Part shown: piece by piece, positions 1 through 5,215 of the stretch
Layout: every line of letters begins with the position of its first letter
Numbering within the stretch: position 1 is the first letter of the stretch
Source: Anaerolineaceae bacterium UBA5365
GTDB lineage: Bacteria; Chloroflexota; Anaerolineae; Anaerolineales; Anaerolineaceae
Direction: 5' to 3'
DNA length: 5,215 bases
NCBI GenBank assembly: GCA_002407905.1
Contig: DHPL01000006.1
Span: forward strand, 2,499-7,713
Program-made: the position numbers and the translations under genes
Notes under the pieces: model-generated
Told to the model about the DNA's origin: nothing
What the model saw: only the letters and a program-made list of their open reading frames with translations
The model's database searches: none

Positions 1-606
1 AAGCGCCTGGTGGAAGACCTGCGCATGCTCGCCCTGAGCGACTCCGGCGAACTCAACCTCAACAAGATTGAAACAAACTTACAGGACCTCGTGGATTCCA
101 CTATCTCGCGCTTCGAGTCCCTGATGCGCCGGCGCGGGGTTCGCATCGTCCAAAACTGGGAACACGGCATGCCCCTGCTCTGGGTGGACCCAGACCGCAT
201 CCAGCAGATTTTCCACAACCTCCTGCAGAATGCCCTGCGTTACACGCCGAACAACACCATCGTGGAGCTCACCGCCTTTGTGGATGGGCCGAATGTGATC
301 GTAAAGGTGCGGGATAACGGCCCTGGCATCCCGCCGCAGCTTGTAGAGCAGATCTTCGACCGCTTTTTCAGGGTGGATGGCGGCCGCAAACGCGAAGGCG
401 GCAGCACCGGTTTGGGCTTGCCCATCGCCCGCAACCTGGCCCTGGCGCATATGGGCAACCTCCGCGCCGAAAACCACCCGGACGGCGGCGCCCTCTTCAT
501 CCTTACCCTGCCCATCGCCCACCTGGACCCCGAAGAGCAGCGGCCGGTCATGCAGCCCAACCTCTTTGGCGACGATGCGGACGACTCCGACCCGATGATC
601 GTTTAA
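1..606 (+). CDS. Sensor histidine kinase, C-terminal part (5' end outside window)
   Basis: This is the last 201 residues of a two-component sensor kinase, which autophosphorylates on a histidine and passes the phosphate to a response regulator. The reading frame is open from base 1, so the real start, the sensor and membrane part and the H-box histidine lie upstream. Visible residues 1-18 fit the second helix of the dimerisation (HisKA) domain. A complete HATPase_c domain follows: N box (NLLQNALRYTP, about 73-83), G1 box (DNGPGIP, 105-111), F box (IFDRFFR, 118-124) and G2 box (GGSTGLGLPIA, 133-143). The order and spacing are those of PhoR/ResE/VicK-type kinases that pair with OmpR-family regulators. 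After the ATPase fold comes a short acidic tail of about 30 residues rich in Asp and Glu. No regulator is visible; it probably lies upstream. The kinase class is certain, but the signal and partner cannot be told from this part. Confidence 0.95.
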   Translation, partial: KRLVEDLRMLALSDSGELNLNKIETNLQDLVDSTISRFESLMRRRGVRIVQNWEHGMPLLWVDPDRIQQIFHNLLQNALRYTPNNTIVELTAFVDGPNVIVKVRDNGPGIPPQLVEQIFDRFFRVDGGRKREGGSTGLGLPIARNLALAHMGNLRAENHPDGGALFILTLPIAHLDPEEQRPVMQPNLFGDDADDSDPMIV

Positions 607-658
607 CCTTCTTTAGGCGCTGTTTAAGCGCTCAAAAAGGCCTCCTTCCAAAGCAGGA

Positions 659-664
659 TATAAT
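659..664 (+). promoter_or_regulatory. Candidate -10 box of the LCP gene
   Basis: A perfect TATAAT lies 21 bp before the ATG at 686, in the 79-bp gap after the kinase gene. Transcription would begin near 671, leaving a leader of about 15 nt with a GGAG ribosome binding site at 673-676. No -35 hexamer is recognisable 16-18 bp upstream, so this rests on the -10 match and its position. It suggests that the LCP gene can be transcribed separately from the kinase. Confidence 0.45.
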
Positions 665-685
665 CACCGCCTGGAGTAACCTGGC

Positions 686-1933
686 ATGACTGAAGCACAA
701 AACACCCCCTCACCGCGCCCAAAGCGCCGGTTTCTGGTTGTTGTGCTAATCGTTCTAGCCGCGGCGTTGCTCATCACCGGCATCGTTCTGGCAAGCATCT
801 GGAACCGCCCCATGGGCGTGGGCCTCGGGCTGCCAACTGCCACGCCCACTGCCATCAATACCCCCATCCCGGAACCCACCGCCACCCAGGCCGCGGCAGC
901 CCTGCCGGCCACCCCATCCCCTTCGCCCATCCCCACGGCCACGCAGCCAAAGCCGGTCTGCGGAGACATCCCAGTGATGTACGTGCTCGTGATTGGCGCG
1001 TACGATGGCGCCCAGGACACCAAGTACCTCTACGGTCTGGCGGATGTTGTGCGTGTGGTGCGCGTGGACTTCATGAAGCCTTCAGTGCAGGTGCTCACCC
1101 TCCCGCGCGATCTTTACGTGCACTTTCCGGATATCCGCGAAGACCGCGCCGAACGGGTGCAATGGGGCAAGCTTAACCAGGCCTATTTCTTCGGCAACCC
1201 GGGCAAAAACTACTACACCGGCGCCGGCGAAGGCCCCGGCCTCCTTGCCCGTACCATCCAGGAAAACTTTGGCCTTTCTGTGGACCACTACGGCGCCATC
1301 AATATGCTGGTCTTCACGGACCTCATTGATATCATCGGCGGTATCGACGTCTACCTGCCCAATGACGTAGATGGCCGCCCCATCGGCGAAGAATCCACCT
1401 CCCCGGAAAAGAGCCACGGCTATTTCTTTGCCGGCTGGAACCACATGAGCGGCTACGACGCCGAATCCTTCGTGCGCATCCGCGATCGGTACAGCGATAT
1501 GGTCCGCAGCCAGCACCAAAGCTGGGTGATCTGCGCCATCAAAAACAAATTGGAAGAGCCAGCCGTTTGGGCCAACCTGCTCAAGATCATTCAAAGCGTG
1601 CTGGAGCGCTCGCAAACCGACTTTACCGTGGGCCAGCTTTTCGACCTGGGCACCTGCACTCTGCCCAAGCTCAAAGCCAGCGACATCCAGTTCTTCAGCC
1701 TGCCGGTGGCCACCAACAAAGAAGTGGAAACCCAGGGCATCCCCACGGATAAACTCTATCCCGCCCGGGATATGGTTGCCGAGCTGGATAACGGCAGCCC
1801 GGCCATGTCCTACGTGCTTAAGTACGACCCGGAATGGATCAAAACCTTCATTGACCAGTTCGAAGCTGGAACCTTGCAGCCTGAGCCCAGCTCAGGCGAT
1901 GGCGGCTGTCCGGACTGGCCCCCGCATCCCTAA
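686..1933 (+). CDS. Membrane-anchored LytR-CpsA-Psr (LCP) family protein
   Basis: LCP proteins are extracytoplasmic enzymes that usually transfer undecaprenyl-pyrophosphate-linked glycopolymers to peptidoglycan or another acceptor. This 415-residue protein has a basic N-terminus (R11, K13-R15), one membrane helix at about 16-39 (N-terminus inside), a Thr/Pro/Ala-rich linker at about 50-90, and an LCP domain from about 98 to 280. Family landmarks are TLPRDLYV (138-145, like the usual 'SIPRDS'), KLNQAY (162-167), DHYGAINMLVFTDLIDIIGG (200-219), and the late Arg-rich block FVRIRDRYSDMVRSQ (262-276). The first family block, normally with an R-S/T-D motif, reads GLAD here (117-120): the Asp is kept but the Arg is missing. 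The roughly 135-residue C-terminal part is unassigned. Four cysteines (92, 283, 324, 408) all face the outside. The ATG is supported by GGAG 9 nt upstream and by the basic N-terminus before the helix. It ends 3 bp from the stop of the convergent msrP gene. The family is solid; the substrate is unknown. Confidence 0.87.
   Translation: MTEAQNTPSPRPKRRFLVVVLIVLAAALLITGIVLASIWNRPMGVGLGLPTATPTAINTPIPEPTATQAAAALPATPSPSPIPTATQPKPVCGDIPVMYVLVIGAYDGAQDTKYLYGLADVVRVVRVDFMKPSVQVLTLPRDLYVHFPDIREDRAERVQWGKLNQAYFFGNPGKNYYTGAGEGPGLLARTIQENFGLSVDHYGAINMLVFTDLIDIIGGIDVYLPNDVDGRPIGEESTSPEKSHGYFFAGWNHMSGYDAESFVRIRDRYSDMVRSQHQSWVICAIKNKLEEPAVWANLLKIIQSVLERSQTDFTVGQLFDLGTCTLPKLKASDIQFFSLPVATNKEVETQGIPTDKLYPARDMVAELDNGSPAMSYVLKYDPEWIKTFIDQFEAGTLQPEPSSGDGGCPDWPPHP
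1880..1896. repeat. Perfect inverted repeat near the convergent gene ends
   Basis: CCTGAGC and GCTCAGG form perfect 7-bp arms around a 3-nt loop (CCA), a GC-rich hairpin in RNA from either strand. It lies in the last 18 codons of the LCP gene, 37 bp before that stop codon and just past the stop of convergent msrP. There is no T-run on either side, so it is not a standard intrinsic terminator. It could slow polymerase leaving msrP or protect a 3' end. It may also simply reflect the coding of a Pro/Glu/Ser stretch. Confidence 0.4.
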
Positions 1934-1936
1934 TCC

Positions 1937-2863
1937 TCAATAATCGACGCTTAAATCCATCCCCTCGTACAGCGGGGCAACTTCCTTGTATCCGTTAAAG
2001 AGCTCGGTTGGGATGCGCCTGTCCGCTCCCAGGCGGATCTCGCTGGCCTGCGACCAGCGCGGATGATCAACCTCCGGGTTCACATTCGCGTAAAACCCGT
2101 ATTCATGGCTGTTCAGCGTTTTCCAGAGCGTTGGCGGTTCTTCCGCGGTGAAACTGATCCGCGTGATCGCCTTGATGTCCTTAAACCCGTACTTCCAGGG
2201 CACCACCAGGCGGATCGGGGCGCCGTTTTGGGGGGTGAGCGGCGTTTGGTACAAGCCGGTTGCCAGGATGCTCAAGGGATGCCTGGCTTCGTCCAGGCGC
2301 AGGCCTTCAGTATAGGGCCAGGGGTAATGGGGGTTGCTTTTCTGCCCGGGCATTTCTTCCGGCCGGTAAAGCGAGGTAAAGGCCACGTAGCGTGCCCCGG
2401 GCAGGATCTCCACTTCCTCAAGCAGATCGGCCAGGGCAAAACCCTGCCAAGGCAAAACCATGGACCAAGCCTCCACGCAGCGGTGGCGGTAAATGTACTC
2501 CCGCTGTTCAAACCCGCTCGTCAGGTCGGCAATGCTCATCTTCCGCGGCGTTTTCACCAGGCCATCTATCTCCACTTCCCAGGGCGAGAGCCTCAGGTCT
2601 TGCGCCAGGTCAGTCACCCCATTCTTGGAGAACGAGAACTCATAATAGTTGATGTAATTCTCCGCGATGCTCTGGGAGGTCAGCGCGTCCACCTCCGGTT
2701 CCAAGGCATCCGGAATGACAGGCTCACCGGGCTTTGCCAGCCCCTGGCAGGCAGCCAGCGCGGCCCCCAAAGAAGCCAAACCAAGCCCGCGCAGGAATTG
2801 GCGCCGGTTCAAAAAAAGAGCTTTGGGCGTAACAGAATCTCCCAGGGGGTTGATCACTTGCAT
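1937..2863 (-). CDS. msrP: Protein-methionine-sulfoxide reductase catalytic subunit MsrP (YedY family), Tat-exported, putative lipoprotein
   Basis: MsrP is a molybdopterin enzyme that reduces methionine sulfoxide in exported proteins, taking electrons from the haem membrane protein MsrQ in proteobacteria. The 308-residue protein matches the E. coli family member along its length. The N-terminus has a twin-arginine signal (NRRQFLRG, 19-26), a hydrophobic stretch and then LAAC (36-39), a lipobox with Gln at +2. Next come ENYINYYEF (68-76), YRHRCVEAWSMV (125-136) with Cys129 as the expected Mo ligand, LRLDEARHPL (188-197), PQNGAPIRLVVPWKYGFK (211-228), YGFYANVNP (255-263), DHPRWSQ (266-272) and LFNGY (288-292). 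The ATG is backed by GAGGAGG on the minus strand (2869-2875), 5 nt upstream. The gene is divergent from the EEP hydrolase and convergent with the LCP gene. No msrQ is next to it: the downstream position is taken by the LCP gene on the other strand. The lipobox is unlike the soluble E. coli enzyme and suggests anchoring to the outer face of the membrane. Confidence 0.95.
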   Translation of the reverse strand: MQVINPLGDSVTPKALFLNRRQFLRGLGLASLGAALAACQGLAKPGEPVIPDALEPEVDALTSQSIAENYINYYEFSFSKNGVTDLAQDLRLSPWEVEIDGLVKTPRKMSIADLTSGFEQREYIYRHRCVEAWSMVLPWQGFALADLLEEVEILPGARYVAFTSLYRPEEMPGQKSNPHYPWPYTEGLRLDEARHPLSILATGLYQTPLTPQNGAPIRLVVPWKYGFKDIKAITRISFTAEEPPTLWKTLNSHEYGFYANVNPEVDHPRWSQASEIRLGADRRIPTELFNGYKEVAPLYEGMDLSVDY

Positions 2864-2875
2864 AGCGGCCTCCTC

Positions 2876-2908
2876 GCTTAATTAAAGCTTAGCCAAAGCT
2901 TAAAAGCA
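2876..2908. repeat. Three 11-bp phased direct repeats over the msrP promoter
   Basis: GCTTA occurs at 2876, 2887 and 2898, exactly 11 bp apart. The units are GCTTAATTAAA, GCTTAGCCAAA and GCTTAAAAGCA, giving the consensus GCTTANNNAAA (minus strand TTTNNNTAAGC). The run ends where the msrP ribosome binding site begins and covers the putative msrP -10 and most of the -35 region. Direct repeats with an 11-bp period are typical of sites bound by OmpR/PhoB-family regulators, so this may be an operator repressing or gating msrP. The repeats are seen directly; the binding role is inferred. Confidence 0.45.
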
Positions 2909-2909
2909 A
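2881..2909 (-). promoter_or_regulatory. Candidate msrP promoter
   Basis: On the minus strand, TTGCTT (2909-2904) and TTTAAT (2886-2881) are separated by 17 bp. The -10 matches the consensus at 5 of 6 positions, the -35 at 3 of 6. Transcription would begin near 2874, giving a leader of only about 11 nt that starts inside the GAGGAGG ribosome binding site. The very short leader makes the call tentative, and a more distant start is possible. Confidence 0.35.
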
Positions 2910-2920
2910 AGCGGGCCTTC

Positions 2921-2934
2921 TACCGCGGGCGGTA
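2921..2934. promoter_or_regulatory. Operator-like palindrome before the EEP hydrolase gene
   Basis: TACCGC and GCGGTA form perfect 6-bp arms around GG. The right arm overlaps the first two bases of the TATAAT at 2933-2938. A protein bound here would block the -10 region, so a repressor site is the simplest reading. A role as an RNA hairpin is unlikely, because it lies upstream of the expected start of transcription of the + strand gene. Confidence 0.3.
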
Positions 2935-2938
2935 TAAT
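2933..2938 (+). promoter_or_regulatory. Candidate -10 box of the EEP hydrolase gene
   Basis: A perfect TATAAT lies 42 bp before the ATG at 2981. Transcription would start near 2945 with a leader of about 36 nt, which holds the ribosome binding site GAGAGGA (2966-2972). The -35 position (about 2910-2915) has no match to the consensus, so an activator or a weak -35 would be needed. It is back to back with the msrP promoter candidate. Confidence 0.45.
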
Positions 2939-2980
2939 GATGCCGGGAAGAAAATCAAGCCCAGCGAGAGGACCGCCTGC

Positions 2981-3874
2981 ATGCCCAGCTTCCGTATCAT
3001 GACCCTCAACCTTGGGGGAGGGGTGAAGAATTACCTCGGCACCCCGGAGACCAGCGCTGAAAAAGGAGCCCTGATCAACCAACTGGTCAGCAAGCTCAAG
3101 CCGGATTTTCTGGGTGTCCAGGAAATTGCCCAATACACCGACGAAGACGGTCAGCTCCACTCCATGGTCAGCCAAATCCAGCAAGCCGGGCACTTTCCTT
3201 CTGTTTTCTACGGCGAAACGCTCTCCATGAAACGCCATATGCAGGTGAAAAAGGACCTGATGATCAACGCCGTGTTCAACGACTGGTGGGATTGGTCCAA
3301 GGGCAACGCTGTCTTTAGCCGTTACCCCTTCTGCCGCCTGAGCGACGAGCGCTACGTGGGCCACCCGCGCAACCTGCCCCTGTTTCAGCCGCTGAGTTAC
3401 GAAGGCACGCGCGATACGGACCCGCGCTACGTCATCCTGACCCGCCTGCAAACTACGCCCTTCCCCTACGTGATGAACCTGCACCTCTCAACTTTAGTGG
3501 GCGAGCGCGGTAAAACGGTCTGGCAGGACGTGATCGATGCCGCCCGCCTCACCCGCGCGCAGCAGATCCAAAAGGTGATCGGCCTGGTGGATGAGCACGT
3601 GCTCCAAAGGGGCCTGCCCCTCATCCTGATGGGTGATTTTAACGCCCTGCCAGGCGAGTACACACTCAAACAAATGCTGGAGGAAGAGCGCGGCTTCCTG
3701 CGCCTGGTGCCCTCCAACGATGCCGCCAGCCACACCTCGGCTGGCCTGGTTGACCACATCTTCATTTCCCCCGCGGCGCGCCTTAAAAGCTATAGCTGCG
3801 AGGTCATCGACGACGACCTGGCCCACGCGGTGTCAGACCACCTGCCAGTAATAGCCGAGATCGTGCTTGAATAA
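2981..3874 (+). CDS. Endonuclease/exonuclease/phosphatase (EEP) superfamily metal-dependent hydrolase
   Basis: EEP-fold enzymes cut phosphoester bonds with a divalent metal; members act on abasic DNA, RNA, inositol phosphates or sphingomyelin, so the substrate here cannot be named. The 297-residue protein holds the full catalytic set in order: MTLNLG with Asn10, GVQEI with metal-binding Glu48, MNLHLST with His168, MGDFNALPGE with Asp219 and Asn221, LVDHIFIS with Asp258 and His259, and SDHLPVIAEI with Asp286 and His287. Length and single-domain layout are usual for the family. There is no signal peptide or membrane helix, which argues for a cytoplasmic enzyme rather than a secreted nuclease or sphingomyelinase. 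A Trp-rich stretch (NDWWDWSKGN, 100-109) precedes the NAVFSRYP strand. The ATG is supported by GAGAGGA 8 nt upstream. glmM follows after 27 bp on the same strand, so read-through is possible although glmM appears to have its own promoter. Confidence 0.87.
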   Translation: MPSFRIMTLNLGGGVKNYLGTPETSAEKGALINQLVSKLKPDFLGVQEIAQYTDEDGQLHSMVSQIQQAGHFPSVFYGETLSMKRHMQVKKDLMINAVFNDWWDWSKGNAVFSRYPFCRLSDERYVGHPRNLPLFQPLSYEGTRDTDPRYVILTRLQTTPFPYVMNLHLSTLVGERGKTVWQDVIDAARLTRAQQIQKVIGLVDEHVLQRGLPLILMGDFNALPGEYTLKQMLEEERGFLRLVPSNDAASHTSAGLVDHIFISPAARLKSYSCEVIDDDLAHAVSDHLPVIAEIVLE

Positions 3875-3895
3875 TCCCCCTTGTAAAGGTAAACT
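3867..3895 (+). promoter_or_regulatory. Candidate glmM promoter (possible leaderless start)
   Basis: TTGAAT (3867-3872) and TAAACT (3890-3895) are separated by exactly 17 bp, matching the consensus at 4 of 6 and 4 of 6 positions. The -35 covers the last codon and stop of the upstream gene. Transcription 7 nt after the -10 would begin at 3902, the A of the glmM ATG, giving a leaderless mRNA. The only Shine-Dalgarno-like sequence, AAAGG (3885-3889), sits 12 nt before the ATG and overlaps the promoter spacer. That spacing is long for ribosome binding, though it could serve on read-through mRNA from the upstream gene. Confidence 0.4.
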
Positions 3896-3901
3896 GCCCC
3901 A

Positions 3902-5215
3902 ATGAATTCACCCCAATACTTTGGTACCGATGGAATCCGCGGCACCGCGGGCCTCTTCCCCATGACCCGGGATTTCGTTTATCAGCTCGGCCGCGCCGCC
4001 GCCCAGGTGCTGCGGGACCAGCATGGCCAGCCGCCCCGCCTTGTGGTGGCGCGCGATACCCGCGAGAGCGGCTTTTGGCTCAGCCAGGCCCTTTTGGCCG
4101 GCCTCCGCGCCGAGGGCGCCTATGTGCGCGACCTGGGCGTGCTGCCCACGCCGGCAGTGGCCTTCCTTACCCAAAGCCAGGCTGCCCATTCCGGCGCGGT
4201 GATCAGCGCCAGCCACAACCCAGCTGCCGAGAACGGCATCAAGTTCTTCAACGACCGCGGCATGAAACTCAGCGAAGCGCAGGAACTGGCCATCGAGGCC
4301 CGCCTGGCAGATTTACTGCAGGAAGAGACCCCCGAAATTCCCGATGAGCCGGAACATATCGCCGCGGAACTGGCCGAGGAATACATCCGCGACCTCCTGA
4401 ACGAACAACCCGGCCTGGACCTCAGCGGCCTGCGCATCCTGCTGGACTGCGCCAATGGCGCCCAATATGCCGTGGCACCCATCGTTTTGCGCGAGCTGGG
4501 GGCCGATCTGGTTGTGCTCAATGCCGAACCCGACGGCCAAAACATCAACGACCATGCCGGCTCCGAAGCCATGCGCTCAGACCCGGCAGATTTCGCTGCC
4601 CGTCTCCGTGAACACCAGGCCGACCTGGGCATCGCCTTCGACGGGGATGCCGACCGCGTGATCCTGATGGACGAAAAGGGCAACCTTGTGGATGGCGACC
4701 ACATGCTGGCCATGCTAGGTGCCTGGCTGCACAAGCAGGGCCGCCTTTTGGGCGATGCGCTGGTGACCACCACCATGGCCAACGGCGGCCTGAAGGTCTA
4801 CGCGGAGCAGCAAGGCTACACCCTGGTGCTCACCCCCGTGGGCGATAAATACGTCACCGATGAATTGCTCAAATTGGCCCAGGCCGATGGCAGCGAAGGC
4901 AAGATGGGCATTGGCGGTGAACAAAGCGGCCACATCATCCTCCTGGACGGCCGGCACCACACCGGCGACGGCCTGCGGACCGCCCTGGCCATCCTGGCCA
5001 TCCTGCGCGAGCAGCCCGGTCAAACCCTCAGCCAGCTCACCGGCCAAATTGCCAAATTCCCGCAGCTCATCGCCTCCTGCAAGGTAGCCCAGAAAATTCC
5101 CCTGGACCAACTGCCCGATGTGCAGGCCTTTGCCCAGCAGATCCGCGACCAACTGCCCGGATTGCAAACCCTCAACATGCGTTACTCCGGCACCGAAAGT
5201 AAATTCAGGCTCATA
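3902..5215 (+). CDS. glmM: Phosphoglucosamine mutase GlmM (3' end outside window)
   Basis: GlmM converts glucosamine-6-phosphate to glucosamine-1-phosphate in the cytoplasm, the step before GlmU on the way to UDP-GlcNAc for peptidoglycan and other glycans. The 438 visible residues run through all four domains of the alpha-D-phosphohexomutase fold. The start is YFGTDGIRGTAG (6-17). The active-site loop ISASHNP (101-107) has Ser104 as the expected phosphoserine. The metal loop is FDGDADR (246-252; Asp247, Asp249, Asp251). The sugar-binding loop is GGEQSGH (338-344), and the phosphate loop RYSGTESKFR (427-436) lies in domain 4. GEQSGH and the overall length favour GlmM over phosphomannomutase/phosphoglucomutase (ManB/Pgm), though a broad-specificity mutase cannot be excluded. 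Usual family length is about 440-460 residues, so only the extreme C-terminus is missing. The ATG at 3902 lies just before the conserved FGTDGIRG motif, as is normal for the family. No strong ribosome binding site precedes it. Confidence 0.94.
   Translation, partial: MNSPQYFGTDGIRGTAGLFPMTRDFVYQLGRAAAQVLRDQHGQPPRLVVARDTRESGFWLSQALLAGLRAEGAYVRDLGVLPTPAVAFLTQSQAAHSGAVISASHNPAAENGIKFFNDRGMKLSEAQELAIEARLADLLQEETPEIPDEPEHIAAELAEEYIRDLLNEQPGLDLSGLRILLDCANGAQYAVAPIVLRELGADLVVLNAEPDGQNINDHAGSEAMRSDPADFAARLREHQADLGIAFDGDADRVILMDEKGNLVDGDHMLAMLGAWLHKQGRLLGDALVTTTMANGGLKVYAEQQGYTLVLTPVGDKYVTDELLKLAQADGSEGKMGIGGEQSGHIILLDGRHHTGDGLRTALAILAILREQPGQTLSQLTGQIAKFPQLIASCKVAQKIPLDQLPDVQAFAQQIRDQLPGLQTLNMRYSGTESKFRLI

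Noticed and set aside
616..632. Hairpin GGCGCT-5 nt-AGCGCT after the kinase stop codon as an intrinsic terminator
   Set aside because: On the + strand the stem is followed by CAAAAAGG, not a T-run, and one pair is G-U. It may fold, but it is not a standard terminator.
851..955. ACC/GCC-rich repetitive stretch as a DNA repeat array
   Set aside because: It is the coding sequence of the Thr/Pro/Ala linker of the LCP protein; the units are irregular at the DNA level.
1082..1615. 177-codon open frame on the minus strand within the LCP gene
   Set aside because: It lies wholly opposite the conserved LCP domain, has a low-complexity Ala/Val/Gly-rich translation, and has no matching motif.
1..1933. 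Kinase and LCP gene as a dedicated two-component/LCP signalling system
   Set aside because: There is a 79-bp gap with a separate -10 box, the response regulator is not visible, and nothing else ties the two functions together.
2063..2881. Long open frame (272 codons) on the + strand, antisense to msrP
   Set aside because: msrP matches a known family over its full length on the other strand. The antisense translation shows no recognisable domain, and long antisense frames are expected opposite GC-rich coding sequence.
4120..4782. 220-codon open frame on the minus strand within glmM
   Set aside because: Its translation is Ser/Ala/Arg-rich and low in complexity, and it lies opposite the conserved active-site regions of GlmM.

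Overview
The window looks like ordinary chromosomal DNA from a GC-rich bacterium, most likely a member of the Chloroflexota (Anaerolineae-like). The grounds are indirect: a Thr/Pro-rich 'TATPT/TATQ' linker behind a single membrane anchor, a divergent LytR-CpsA-Psr protein, a Tat-exported MsrP that also carries a lipobox (sensible where lipoproteins sit on the outside of one cytoplasmic membrane), and very short or absent 5' leaders. No phage, transposon, CRISPR, tRNA or rRNA signal was seen, and the base composition is even across the window.

Layout: (1) 1-606 +, the C-terminal part of a sensor histidine kinase, cut by the window start. (2) 686-1933 +, a membrane-anchored LytR-CpsA-Psr (LCP) family protein. 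(3) 1937-2863 -, msrP, the molybdopterin subunit of the methionine sulfoxide reductase system, converging on the LCP gene with only 3 bp between the stop codons. (4) 2981-3874 +, an endonuclease/exonuclease/phosphatase (EEP) superfamily hydrolase, divergent from msrP across a 117-bp intergenic region with back-to-back promoter candidates. (5) 3902-5215 +, glmM (phosphoglucosamine mutase), cut by the window end a few residues short of its terminus. No gene-free stretch exceeds 120 bp.

The theme is the cell envelope and its upkeep. GlmM makes glucosamine-1-phosphate for UDP-GlcNAc. LCP proteins usually move undecaprenyl-linked glycopolymers onto the wall. MsrP repairs oxidised methionines in exported proteins. 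The kinase senses a signal at or near the membrane. The genes do not form one operon: strands alternate, and each complete gene, as well as glmM, has its own promoter-like sequence.

I found no clear undescribed multi-gene system. The most interesting points are regulatory: three 11-bp-phased repeats over the msrP promoter, a palindrome over the -10 box of the EEP gene, and a promoter that would make the glmM transcript leaderless. The absence of msrQ beside a lipoprotein-type MsrP is also worth a look.
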